From contig PXRX01000008.1 of NCBI GenBank assembly GCA_003023195.1, forward strand, positions 186,569 to 250,568: DNA of 64,000 nt, in the 5' to 3' direction. This DNA comes from Halobacteriales archaeon QS_8_69_26 (GTDB lineage: Archaea > Halobacteriota > Halobacteria > Halobacteriales > SW-7-71-33). Shown here one piece after another: positions 34,871-43,696 of this stretch (its first letter is position 1; the number at the start of each line of letters is the position of its first letter). The notes beneath the pieces are model-generated. The model was given only the letters and a program-made list of their open reading frames with translations. It was not told the origin of the DNA and did no database searches. The position numbers were made by a program, and so were the translations under genes.

Positions 34871-37291
34871 ATGGGGACGACACAAGAACGGTTCGCCGTC
34901 GGCGGGATGGCCTGCTCGTTCTGCGCCGAGAGCATCGAGACCGCGTACGACCGGACCGAGGGGGTCGAGGCGGCCGACGTGAGTCTCGCCCACGAGGAGG
35001 TGCTCGTCCGCTACGACGACCAGCGGATCGGTGCGGTCGAGGTCAGGGACACGCTCCGGGACCTGGGGTACACGATCCGCGACCCGGACAAGGAGCGGCG
35101 GTACGAACAACAGCAGGCGGAACTCGCGGCCGCCAGGCGGACGCTCCTGTTCGCCGGCGGGGCGTCGGCCATCACGGCGGGGCTGATGCTGTGGATGGTC
35201 GTCGTCGTGGGGCGGTTCGAGTCGTCGTCGGTCGCGATGGACCTGGCCACGCTGGGGCTCGCACTCGCGACGATGTTCGGTCCCGGACGGTACATCACGG
35301 GGAAGGCCTACCAGAGCCTCCGGCGGGGGATCCTCAACCAGCACGTCCTCCTGGAGGCGGGTGCGTTCGCCGGCCTGCTGGGAGGGTGTCTGGGGTTGCT
35401 CGGCGTCCCCGGCTTCCCGACGGTCCACTTCTTCGCCGTCGCCGTGTTCGTCACGACCTACCACGTCCTCTCGGAGTACACCAGTCTGGTCGTGCGCACG
35501 CGCGCGAGCCGTGCCGTCCGGAACCTGCTCGACCTCCGCCCCGAGACGGCACGACGGGTCACCGGGGACCGCGAAGCGCGGAACGCCTCGGAACGGGCGA
35601 GCGGGCGGAGCCCGCCAGCGGAGGCCGTGGAGGAGGTGCCCGTCGACGACCTCGCGGTCGGCGACCGCGTGCGGGTCGAGCCCGGGGAGGCCGTCCCCAC
35701 CGACGGGGTGGTCGTCGACGGCGAGTCGGCAGTCGACGAATCGGCCGCCACCGGCGAACCGATCCCCGAGGAGAAAACGGAGGGGGACGAGGTGGTTGGG
35801 GGGAGCGTCAACGGGACGGGGACGCTCCTCGTCGAGGTCACGGCGACCGGCGAGGACGCGTTCCTGAACCGGGTCGCCCGGGAAATCGAGGAGGCCCGCG
35901 CGGCCAAGCCCGGGATCGTTCGCCTCGCCGACCGCGTCCTCCGGTACTTCGTCCCGGGGGTCCTCGCCGTTGCCGCGCTGTCGGTCGCGTTCTGGCTGGT
36001 CGCGCCGCTCGCCTGGGGCGGCGACCCGGACCTCCGGCGGGGCGCCTTCGCCGCGCTCGCGGTCCTGGTCCTCGGCTACCCGTGTGCCCTCGGGATGGCC
36101 ACGCCGCTCGCCCTGATCCGCGGGGGCGGTCGGGCCGCCAGCCGCGGAATCCTGCTGCGGTCGGGCGACGCATTCCAGGTCTTCCCCGACGTCGACCACG
36201 TCGTCCTGGACAAGACCGGGACGATCACCGTCGGCGACCCCGCCGTCAGCGAAGTAATACCTATTACAGATGAGGCGCCTATTCTGGATAAGGTAGATGG
36301 TGTAGACCAGGTGATCGGGACGGCCGCCAGCGCGGAGGCGTTCTCGGAACACCCGCTGGCGGACGCCGTCCTCGACGCCGCCGCAGACCGCGGCGTCGAC
36401 TACCCCGATCCCCTGGGGTTCGAGTCGGTGACCGGCAGGGGCGTCCGCGCGACGGTGGACTGGGCGGCGCTCCCCACCGCCGACGGATCGAGCGACGACG
36501 GCAGGGTGCCGGGTGACACCGTCGGGGAACCGGGGGGCACGGACGAGGTGCTTGTCGGCAAGCCAGGGTGGCTACGGAGCGAAGGGATCGACCTGACCCG
36601 TGGCCGCGACGCGATCGATCGGCTCCAGGGCCGCGGTCTGACGGTGTCGGGCGTCGCCCGCGACGGGGTCCTCGTCGGCCTGGTCGGGGTCGGCGACGAG
36701 GTCAAGGACGACGCCGCCGACACGGTCCGGCGAATGCGGGACGCCGGGGTTACGCCGGTGATGATAACCGGGGACGACGGGCGGACCGCCCGCGCCGTCG
36801 CCGACGAGGTGGGGATCGACCGGGTGCTGGCCGACGTACTCCCCGACGAGAAGCGAACCGAGGTGCGCCGCCTGCAGGATGAGGGCCACCGCGTCGCGGT
36901 GGTCGGGGACGGCATCAACGACGCGCCGGCGCTCGCGCAGGCGGACGTCGGCGTGGCCATCGGTGCCGGGACTGACGTCGCCATCGAGTCGGCCGACGTC
37001 GTGTTGCTGGGCGACCGGATCGGTGGCGTGATGGACGCCTACGGGATCGCTCGGGAGAGCTACCGCACGACGCGCCAGAACCTCGTCACCGCCTTCTCGT
37101 TCAACGGCGTCGGCGTCGCGGCGGCGACGACGGGCCTCGTCCACCCTGTCTGGGCGATGATAGCAATGGTCCTGTCGGTGACGGCGGTGCTGGCGAACAG
37201 CTTCGCCGGGGGAATTCTCTCGGGGGAGAGCGTCACTACGGGCTTCTCGGTCGACGACGAGGACCGGATCGCCGACGGAACCGCGGACTAG
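34871..37291 (+). CDS. P1B-type heavy-metal (copper-like) transporting ATPase
   Basis: Protein of 806 residues. It has an N-terminal HMA domain with GMACSFC near 14-20; membrane helices; the actuator motif TGEP near 296; phosphorylation site DKTGTIT near 446; EHPL in the nucleotide domain; and GDGINDAPAL near 678. In the membrane metal site the usual CPC reads YPC (LGYPCALG), the TM7 YN is FN, and the TM8 MxxSS is MVLSV, so the specificity may differ from classic CopA. A stretch of about 60 bases at 36251-36309 is unusually A+T-rich and uses rare codons. It overlaps the convergent chaperone gene by 4 bases. Confidence 0.9.
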   Translation: MGTTQERFAVGGMACSFCAESIETAYDRTEGVEAADVSLAHEEVLVRYDDQRIGAVEVRDTLRDLGYTIRDPDKERRYEQQQAELAAARRTLLFAGGASAITAGLMLWMVVVVGRFESSSVAMDLATLGLALATMFGPGRYITGKAYQSLRRGILNQHVLLEAGAFAGLLGGCLGLLGVPGFPTVHFFAVAVFVTTYHVLSEYTSLVVRTRASRAVRNLLDLRPETARRVTGDREARNASERASGRSPPAEAVEEVPVDDLAVGDRVRVEPGEAVPTDGVVVDGESAVDESAATGEPIPEEKTEGDEVVGGSVNGTGTLLVEVTATGEDAFLNRVAREIEEARAAKPGIVRLADRVLRYFVPGVLAVAALSVAFWLVAPLAWGGDPDLRRGAFAALAVLVLGYPCALGMATPLALIRGGGRAASRGILLRSGDAFQVFPDVDHVVLDKTGTITVGDPAVSEVIPITDEAPILDKVDGVDQVIGTAASAEAFSEHPLADAVLDAAADRGVDYPDPLGFESVTGRGVRATVDWAALPTADGSSDDGRVPGDTVGEPGGTDEVLVGKPGWLRSEGIDLTRGRDAIDRLQGRGLTVSGVARDGVLVGLVGVGDEVKDDAADTVRRMRDAGVTPVMITGDDGRTARAVADEVGIDRVLADVLPDEKRTEVRRLQDEGHRVAVVGDGINDAPALAQADVGVAIGAGTDVAIESADVVLLGDRIGGVMDAYGIARESYRTTRQNLVTAFSFNGVGVAAATTGLVHPVWAMIAMVLSVTAVLANSFAGGILSGESVTTGFSVDDEDRIADGTAD

Positions 37292-37494
37292 GCCGCCACG
37301 TCGTAGCCCGCGTCCTCGATGGTCGCTTCGACGTCCTCGTCCGTGACGTCGTCATCGGCGACGACCTCGACGGCTCCTTCCTCGTGGTCGGCGTCGACCC
37401 TGGTGACCCCCTCGACCTTCCCCAGGGCGCTCTCGACGTTCTGTTCACAGCCGCCACACGCCATGCCGGTCACCCGGATGGTCCGTCGGTTCAT
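37288..37494 (-). CDS. Heavy-metal-associated domain protein, CopZ-like chaperone
   Basis: Protein of 68 residues forming one HMA domain: RTIRVTGMACGGCEQNVESA with the GMxCxxC metal site, and a C-terminal EDAGYDVAA. Such proteins carry Cu(I) to the ATPase or act as scavengers. It is convergent with the ATPase gene and overlaps it by 4 bases. Confidence 0.92.
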   Translation of the reverse strand: MNRRTIRVTGMACGGCEQNVESALGKVEGVTRVDADHEEGAVEVVADDDVTDEDVEATIEDAGYDVAA

Positions 37495-37722
37495 GTGTCT
37501 CCCTCCGGCCTCGACGGCGAAGTCCGTTTCGGCTTCCGGGTCACGGGAGCGGATCCGCCGATCGGAGGCACCGATGACCCGTCCCCAGAACGGGGGAAGC
37601 GATCCCGGAGATTCGATATAGCGATATTTGGTTTATGGGGGTCGCCGATCCGGACGGCCGATTCCACGGAAACCGGTGCTCAGAGACGATATAACCGGTG
37701 AATTTCGAGAAGAAGGGGGGTG

Positions 37723-38625
37723 CTACGAGAGCTCCCGGACGGACGCGAACGCACCCTCGCTGATGGCCTCCGCGACGGCACGCTCGTCGACCTCGGGCGT
37801 CTCGTCTGGGTGCTTCCGCCGGAAGTACCCGACCGCGTTACTGACGTCCCGCTCTAAGAGTTCGCCGGCGTTCTCGTGGCCGGTTTCGACGGCCTGGGGC
37901 CAGTCGAACAGGGTGACGCCGTCGGGCCGGACGAAGACGTTGTACTCGCTCATGTCGGCGTGGACCCATCCCTCGTCGTGGGCGGCCGCGAGTTCCCGGA
38001 GGATCGCGTCGAGGACGGTGACTGCGCCGTCCTGGAGTTCGGCACGGGAGAGTTCGACGCCCTCCATCTTCTCCATGACGATCGCGTGGCGGTTGTGGTC
38101 GACCGGCCGCGGGACCGACACTTCGGGGTACAGCGACCTGAGAGTCTCGTACTCCCGTTCGGCGGCCTTCCTGGCGGTGTACACGTCCGAGACGTGCTCG
38201 CGGTCGGACGTGTAGCTCCGCCCGCGGCGGACCTCCCGGAAGTTGGTGATCCCTTCCCGGTGGTACTTCAGGGCCATCGGCTTGTACGAGCGGACCTCGT
38301 AGACGTCGGACTCCTTACCCACTCCGAGGGGTGCGCCCACCGCGTCGATGGTGTCCCGCTCCGAGAGCGTGTGTAGCGCGAGTGCGTCGTACCCCTCGAA
38401 GGTCAGCCGGTACCCCTCGTACTGGATGGTCTTCTTCTCTATCAGTTCGCGCTTGAGACACCGCTCCAGGCGGTAGTCGATGTCCTCGGGATCCAGCCCC
38501 GCGAACTCCGGGAGCTTCCCGCGGTCGACCCACTCCGAGAACCGCATCCCCTGCTCGACGCCCGACAGCAGGTAGAAGTCTCCCCCCTCGAGTTCCCCCA
38601 TCAGCCCGGCGACGTTGTCGACCAT
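37723..38625 (-). CDS. rio2: RIO2-type atypical protein kinase
   Basis: Protein of 300 residues. An N-terminal winged helix (1-90) is followed by a RIO kinase domain with the loop GVGKESDVYEV, Lys in MALKYHREG, catalytic loop HADMSEYNVFV, and metal-binding LFDWPQ. This is the RIO2 subfamily, which works in maturation of the small ribosomal subunit in archaea and eukaryotes. It is a housekeeping gene, transcribed alone, with gaps of about 230 bases on either side that show no other gene. Confidence 0.95.
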   Translation of the reverse strand: MVDNVAGLMGELEGGDFYLLSGVEQGMRFSEWVDRGKLPEFAGLDPEDIDYRLERCLKRELIEKKTIQYEGYRLTFEGYDALALHTLSERDTIDAVGAPLGVGKESDVYEVRSYKPMALKYHREGITNFREVRRGRSYTSDREHVSDVYTARKAAEREYETLRSLYPEVSVPRPVDHNRHAIVMEKMEGVELSRAELQDGAVTVLDAILRELAAAHDEGWVHADMSEYNVFVRPDGVTLFDWPQAVETGHENAGELLERDVSNAVGYFRRKHPDETPEVDERAVAEAISEGAFASVRELS

Positions 38626-38864
38626 ACGATCCCTTGCCGGCGGGCGGGTTTAAGCCCCCCGCGTCCCGGCGATAAACCGTTATTCGCTATATGATCTGGT
38701 TCGACTTCGGTTCCGCTTCGGCCGCCTCCCGGTCGTGGCGACGTCGGTACTCGTGAAGAACCGGCCCGGCGCGGACCTGGGTCTTGCTTACCGTGGTCCG
38801 GCAGACCTGGAGGAGCGCCCGACGAGCATTGGGGAACACGGTTTGCGTGGGTGACCGCCGCGGA

Positions 38865-39929
38865 TCACTCGTGCCCGGCCTCGCCGACCAGCCACCGGCA
38901 GGCCACAAGCGCGGGGAGCGCGAACCCGAAGGCGTTGAGGGTGCCGTGCCAGGTCACCATCCGTTCGATCCCCACCAGCCGTCCGGTCGCGGGGTACGCC
39001 GAGTAGCCGTAGGCAAGCGCGAGCGCCATGGTCGCGAATAACGAGAGGGCGGCCAGAGCCAGCAACGCGGCCGGCACCCCCGGCAGGTCGGGGACCACCC
39101 GGCGGAGGACGACCGCCGCGAAGAGCGCGACGGCGACGGTGAACGCCGCGACGGCGAGCACCTCGACCAGCGGGGAGAACGTTATCCCGACCGCTATCAG
39201 CCCGACGTTGACGACGATCACGAGCAGTGCCCCCGCCGTGAGCCGTCCCGCGGGACCGTCGCCGAACCGCCCGGCCTCGTCGGTCAGGTGCCGGGAGACG
39301 ACACCCGCAACCAGCGGCAGGGCGAACCCGGCGTAGTGGAAGTGCACCGCCGTCAGCAGGACGATCAGCGGGTCGAACCGGAGGCTGATCCCGGCGGCGT
39401 GGAGGACCAGGGCGACCCCGGCGACCGGGACGTACAGCAGTGCGGCGTCGACGGCCAGTGCCGGGAGGGGCCGTGGTCCACGCGCCAGGAGGCGGGCGAG
39501 GCCCACCACCGCGAGCGCACCGGTGACGACGAGCCACGGGAGGACCAGCACCACCCTCGCGGCCGTCCCGGCGGGAAGCCCGAGGCCGACGACTGCGGCG
39601 AGTGCGGCAGGGAACTGTCCGACTGCGGCGACCCGGAACGCCTGCGCCGCCGGGAGGGCGGTCGATCGGCTCCCGTCGTCCTCCCGTCTACCGAAGCGAT
39701 CGCGGGGGGAGAGCAGTCCCAGTCCCAGTGGGACCACCACCAGGACGGCGAGGCCGACGAACAGGTCCACCCGTCCCAGTGCCACGGTCCCGGAGGTGTC
39801 CAGGGCGGCGAGGGCCACCCAGACCGCTCCCCCGACCACCGCGCTCCGGTCGACGACCCACCGACTGCCGGGCGATCCCGACCGGGAGCGTTCCGGGTCG
39901 GTCGCCGTCGAGGCGTCGGATCCGCTCAT
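38865..39929 (-). CDS. YndJ-like membrane protein
   Basis: Protein of 354 residues from ATG 39929 (MSGSDASTATDPE), chosen over the 567-residue track ORF whose start lies in another gene. After a short hydrophilic N-terminus there are about ten predicted membrane helices. The segment LLTAVHFHYAGFALPLVAG with conserved His, and WHGTLNAFGFALPAL near the C-terminus, are features of YndJ-like proteins. Function is not established. It starts 2 bases after the stop of the DUF4166 gene and is the last gene of a three-gene operon with an SDR epimerase. Confidence 0.75.
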   Translation of the reverse strand: MSGSDASTATDPERSRSGSPGSRWVVDRSAVVGGAVWVALAALDTSGTVALGRVDLFVGLAVLVVVPLGLGLLSPRDRFGRREDDGSRSTALPAAQAFRVAAVGQFPAALAAVVGLGLPAGTAARVVLVLPWLVVTGALAVVGLARLLARGPRPLPALAVDAALLYVPVAGVALVLHAAGISLRFDPLIVLLTAVHFHYAGFALPLVAGVVSRHLTDEAGRFGDGPAGRLTAGALLVIVVNVGLIAVGITFSPLVEVLAVAAFTVAVALFAAVVLRRVVPDLPGVPAALLALAALSLFATMALALAYGYSAYPATGRLVGIERMVTWHGTLNAFGFALPALVACRWLVGEAGHE

Positions 39930-39931
39930 CG

Positions 39932-40603
39932 CTACCCGTCCGGCAGCCGGACGCCCCCGAGCCTGGAGGTGGTCTCGCGGTCCGGCGACACCTCGCGGGA
40001 CTCGCTCTCGAAGGTCCCCTCGTAGCCGAACACCGTCCCGATCAGCGGGTTTTCTATCTCGGCGGCGACGGTGAACCGCCCGGCCTCGTCGTCGTACCAG
40101 TCGTAGAGGGTGCCGCCGGCCGCCAGGGGGCCCGGGACGGGGACGTACCGCCCGCCGACCCGGAGCCACTGCCGGCCGATGGAGAGCGCCAGGCGGTCGC
40201 CCTCGCTCTCCAGGTGCACGTCGGAGACCATCCAGCCGCTCCGGCCGAACATGTCGGTGACGCAGTCCCGGTGGGGGTTCCAGCGGAGCGTGTCGACGAA
40301 CTCTCTGGTACGGGCCAGTTCGAAGCGCCGGCGGAGGAACAGCGCCTCGTACCCCTCGTCGTCGACGAACGCCTCCGTCGTGATGGTGAAGGGGACGTCG
40401 GTTCCCGACTCGGGGAACACGAAGTCGTCGAACGTCCCGAGCCACAGGGCGGGGAGCGCCAGGGTGCTCCGTCGGAGCCGCGACATCTCCCCCTCCCCGA
40501 CGACCTCGCGGTCGTCGCCCGCGACCACCCCGTACCGGTCGCGGATCCGGGGGTGGAGGTCGTCCCACGCGTCGCCCAGTGCCCGCTCGAACAGTCCCGA
40601 CAT
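39932..40603 (-). CDS. DUF4166-domain protein
   Basis: Protein of 223 residues from ATG 40603 (MSGLFERALGDAWDDLHPRI). The opening HPRIRDRYG and later PFTITTEAFVDDEGYEALFL with WNPHRDCVTDMFG fit the DUF4166 family, which in bacteria is often next to or fused with SDR-type proteins and YndJ. The pairing here with both supports the call. No catalytic function is known. Confidence 0.75.
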   Translation of the reverse strand: MSGLFERALGDAWDDLHPRIRDRYGVVAGDDREVVGEGEMSRLRRSTLALPALWLGTFDDFVFPESGTDVPFTITTEAFVDDEGYEALFLRRRFELARTREFVDTLRWNPHRDCVTDMFGRSGWMVSDVHLESEGDRLALSIGRQWLRVGGRYVPVPGPLAAGGTLYDWYDDEAGRFTVAAEIENPLIGTVFGYEGTFESESREVSPDRETTSRLGGVRLPDG

Positions 40604-40703
40604 GTCCCGATCCCTGGGGGCTTCGGAGCCGGGGGTAATCAGGGTTCGCCTCGTGGGGACGCCCACGGTGCCGGGCGGTTGGTCCGACAGGTCCGCCCCG
40701 GTG

Positions 40704-41576
40704 TCAGGGGGTCGCCCCCGACAGGTACTCGTCCAGCGTCAGGAGGTCGGCCTCGCCGATGCCGAAGGCGGCCACGTCGTTGTCCGCCACCGTGTTGTCC
40801 AGCGCGAACACCCGGTACTGGTCGGATCCGACGGGGCTCCCCGGCACGTACCCCGCGACGGCCGCGCCCAGTCTCGCCAGGGGCATCGGCACCGGCACGA
40901 CGACGGCGTCCGGCCGGACCAGGCGCACCACTTCGGCCATGGTGAGCCGTTCGGGGCCACCGACCTCGTAGGTGTCGCCGGCCCGCTCTCCGTCCTCGAC
41001 GCCGTCGGCGAGGGGCCCCGCGAGGTCCCCGACCCACATCGGCTGGATCCGCAGGTCACCGCCGCCGGGGAGCGGGACGACCCGCGCCGACGCGAGCCGT
41101 TCGACGAACGGGAGGAAGGCACAGCCGTCGCCGAACACGACCGACGGCCGGTAGATCACCCAGTCCAGGTCCGAGTCCCGGACGGCCCGTTCCGCGCCGC
41201 GCTTGGCCGCGAAGTAGGCGGTCCGGACTCCGCTGTCCACGCCCAGGGCGCTCATCTGGACGAACCGGTCGACGCCGGCCGCCTCGCTCGCCCGGACGAG
41301 GTGTTCGGTGCCCGCGAGGTGAACCGCCCGGTGGCTCCGACCCCGCGGCCGGACGTGCGATGGCAGGGCGACGAGGTTCACGACGGCGTCGGCCCCCCCG
41401 ACGAGTCCCGACAGGTCCGGCTCGGTCACGTCGACCCGTACCGTCTCGACGCCCTCGGGCAGGTCGACTCCATCGGGCGACCGCGAGGCGGCGGTGACGT
41501 CGTGGCCTCGTTCGTGGAGTTCCCGGCACAGGGGCCGCCCGACGAACCCGGTCCCGCCGGCGACGACGACGTTCAC
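40704..41576 (-). CDS. NAD(P)-dependent SDR/epimerase-like protein
   Basis: Protein of 290 residues starting at GTG 41576 (MNVVVAGGTGFVGRPLCREL); the longer track ORF adds a repeat-derived leader (STTHSHRPN three times) and is wrong. The Rossmann motif GGTGFVG is at the N-terminus, then ADAVVNLVALPSH and VDRFVQMSALGVD with AYFAAKRGAERAV (atypical SDR, YxxxK-like position with FAAK). It belongs to the complex-I NDUFA9/YbjT-like group of extended or atypical SDRs. First gene of an operon with DUF4166 and YndJ. Confidence 0.85.
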   Translation of the reverse strand: MNVVVAGGTGFVGRPLCRELHERGHDVTAASRSPDGVDLPEGVETVRVDVTEPDLSGLVGGADAVVNLVALPSHVRPRGRSHRAVHLAGTEHLVRASEAAGVDRFVQMSALGVDSGVRTAYFAAKRGAERAVRDSDLDWVIYRPSVVFGDGCAFLPFVERLASARVVPLPGGGDLRIQPMWVGDLAGPLADGVEDGERAGDTYEVGGPERLTMAEVVRLVRPDAVVVPVPMPLARLGAAVAGYVPGSPVGSDQYRVFALDNTVADNDVAAFGIGEADLLTLDEYLSGATP

Positions 41577-41601
41577 GCCACCCGGTTCACTCTCCGGACC
41601 C

Positions 41602-41709
41602 TTGGGCCTGTGGGAGTGGGTCGTCGATCCCTCCGGGTTGGGCCTGTGGGAGTGGGTCGTCGATCCCTCCGGGTTGGGCCTGTGGGAGTGGGTCGTCGAT
41701 CCCTCCGGG
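41602..41709. repeat. Three perfect 36-bp tandem repeats
   Basis: Unit TTGGGCCTGTGGGAGTGGGT followed by CGTCGATCCCTCCGGG, repeated at 41602, 41638 and 41674. The array fills most of the 182-base space between the divergent SDR gene and the lipoate ligase gene, where their promoters should lie. Confidence 0.95.
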
Positions 41710-41758
41710 AACGCCGTGGTGTCGCAACCGCTTTGGAACCCCGGTCGCAAGGCGGGAC

Positions 41759-42493
41759 ATGGACCTGGCCGACCGCGAGTGGCGCCTGATCCCCGAGGAG
41801 CGACGGCCGGGGCCGGTGCTGATGGCCCTGGAGGAGGTGGCCGCCCGGACCGCCGTCGCGGGGGGTCCCCGCACCGTCCGGGTGTACACCTGGCCCGACA
41901 CCCTCTCGCTGGGCTACCGCCAGGACCCGGCGACCGTCGACTGGGACTACTGCGAGCGCGAGGGCGTCGGCGTCACCCGCCGCCAGACCGGCGGCGGCGG
42001 CATCTACCACGACGCCCACGCCGACGTGTCGTACGGGATCACTGCCCCGGCCGACGAACTGCCGGGCGATCTGATGGCGTCCTACGAGCTGCTCTGCGAG
42101 CCATTGCTCGACTTCTTCGACCGGGCGGGCGTCGACGCCGGCTTCGCCGAGGCGGAACGGCCGGCGGTCCACCAGCCGGCGTGCTACCTGCGGGCGGTCC
42201 ACCCCGCCCACGACGTCGTGGCGGGGGATCGGAAGGTGAGCGGCAACGCCCAGTACCGCCAGCGAGACGCCGTGATCCAGCACGGCTCTCTTTCCTTCGA
42301 CCTGGCGACCGATCGCCACCTGGGGGTGTTCGGCGACCCGGTGTCCGCCGAGGAGTTCGAGGGGCGGGTCACGTCGGTCCGGGAGCACGCCGACGTGACC
42401 GACGAGGAACTCGACGCCGCCCGCGACCTGGCCGAGCGAAAGTACGCCACCGACGCCTGGACCCGGGACCGCGAGGATCCGGTCGAGGCCTGA
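41759..42493 (+). CDS. Lipoate-protein ligase A family protein
   Basis: Protein of 244 residues of the BPL/LplA/LipB family: RRQTGGGGIYHDAHADVSYG (lipoyl-binding RRxTGGG region), KVSGNAQYRQRDAVIQHGSL with the catalytic Lys, and a C-terminal helix (VTDEELDAARDLAERKYATD). It should activate and transfer lipoate, octanoate or a related acid to a carrier domain. Lipoyl partners are not in the window; haloarchaea use lipoate for 2-oxoacid dehydrogenase and glycine cleavage complexes. The start ATG at 41759 lies about 50 bases after the 36-bp repeat array. Confidence 0.88.
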   Translation: MDLADREWRLIPEERRPGPVLMALEEVAARTAVAGGPRTVRVYTWPDTLSLGYRQDPATVDWDYCEREGVGVTRRQTGGGGIYHDAHADVSYGITAPADELPGDLMASYELLCEPLLDFFDRAGVDAGFAEAERPAVHQPACYLRAVHPAHDVVAGDRKVSGNAQYRQRDAVIQHGSLSFDLATDRHLGVFGDPVSAEEFEGRVTSVREHADVTDEELDAARDLAERKYATDAWTRDREDPVEA

Positions 42494-42542
42494 TCCGTCG
42501 CGGCCCGACGCCACGGGACCGGTCGGGTTCGGCGTCGAGCGG

Positions 42543-43491
42543 TCACTGCTCCGGGGGATCGTAGTTCCCGGACGCGACGACCCTCCGGCCGTCGGCCTCG
42601 GCCGAGAGGTCCGGGTAGCGCCGGCGGAGGAACTCCAGTTCCTTGACGGCCCCGGGGTCGGCGGCGTCGGCGTCCTCGAAGACCGCGACGAACCGGCCCC
42701 GGACCCCGGCGTCGGCCTCGAACCGGTTCTCGCCGAACGCGACGACGCCCTCGACGGGCGGGTCCTCGATGCTGGGCCGGCCATCGACCAGCATCCCGTC
42801 GCCCAGCGCCGAGACGAGGGCCTCGCCGTCCTCGCTCCGGGCGAGGTAGCCGTCCGCGGCCCCGGTCCCGACGTCGACCGCTCGCTCCAAGGCGGGGTCG
42901 AACCGAGTGCCGTCCTCGATTCCCTGCGGAACCCGGGCCTGGACGAACACGTCGTCGCCGACCGCCCACCCCCGGGCGGCGAAGCCGTCGCGGGCCAGGA
43001 GGGTGTAGCCGCGGTGGTCGCTCCGGACCCAGTCGTCGCCGAACTCGTCTGCGAGGGCCTCGCGGTCGTAGTCGACGCGGTAGACGCTCGCCGAGAGGAA
43101 CTCGGACGCCGCCTCGGCCCCGGTGGCGACGGTCGTCTGTCCCTCGACGTCCTCCGGTTCGATCCCCAGGTCGCCGAAGTCCAGCGACTCCCTGACTACC
43201 TCGACCCGTCGCTCGCGAAAGGCCGACTCGTTGTCGAACACGGCCGGCGGCACCAGGTGCCCGAACCGGAACGACGCAGGGCCGCCGGCGTTCCTCGAGG
43301 ACCTCGTCGGCCGGCGGTCGGTGGAGCCAGCGGGCGTAGCCCGGGCTGTCACTCCCGCCCGGGAGGAGGTCCCGGACCCGCTGGCATCCCGCGGTCGCGG
43401 CGAGGCCGCCGGCCGCCGCCGCGCCGCCCACCCGCCGGAGGAACGCCCGCCTCCCCGCCCGTTGGCTGCCGGACAGGTCTCTCCCGGCCAT
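42543..43491 (-). pseudogene. Frameshifted Tat/lipoprotein gene
   Basis: The N-terminal 60 residues from ATG 43491 read as a Tat lipoprotein signal (RRAFLRRVGGAAAAGGL, lipobox TAGC) followed by SPGYARWLHRPPADEVLEER. After that this frame becomes Arg-rich nonsense. The +1 shifted frame carries on with normal acidic haloarchaeal sequence (FGHLVPPAVFDNESAFRERR) to the stop at 42543. The shift lies near 43,270-43,310, within GAACGCCGGCGGCCCTGCG, and corresponds to one extra base. The product would be a secreted lipoprotein of about 315 residues, function unknown. Either a recent pseudogene or a sequencing error. Confidence 0.75.
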
Positions 43492-43561
43492 GGCCGGTCG
43501 TTGGACGGGGATCCGCCGAATAACTTTGGGCCGTCCGGGAAACCCGGGGCGAGCGTCCGGG

Positions 43562-43581
43562 TTACAGTAAAATTACTGTAA
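43562..43581. promoter_or_regulatory. 20-bp palindrome TTACAGTAA-AA-TTACTGTAA (copy 2)
   Basis: Perfect 9-base arms identical to copy 1. It lies 71 bases upstream of the minus-strand lipoprotein start (43491) and 116 upstream of endonuclease IV (43697), between two divergent genes. Confidence 0.6.
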
Positions 43582-43696
43582 CACCGGCCGGCCCGGAGGA
43601 TCCCCGGGGTCGGGGTGCCGGTCCCGGTGCCGTGGCGGGACGCCGACCGACCTTCGGTTCGAAGGCCATTTGCCGGTCGCGGTCGCACCCGGTGGC

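Noticed and set aside
40704-41750. Longer SDR protein starting at 41750
   Set aside because: The added N-terminus is a translation of the 36-bp DNA repeats (STTHSHRPN three times); the Rossmann motif begins right after the GTG at 41576.
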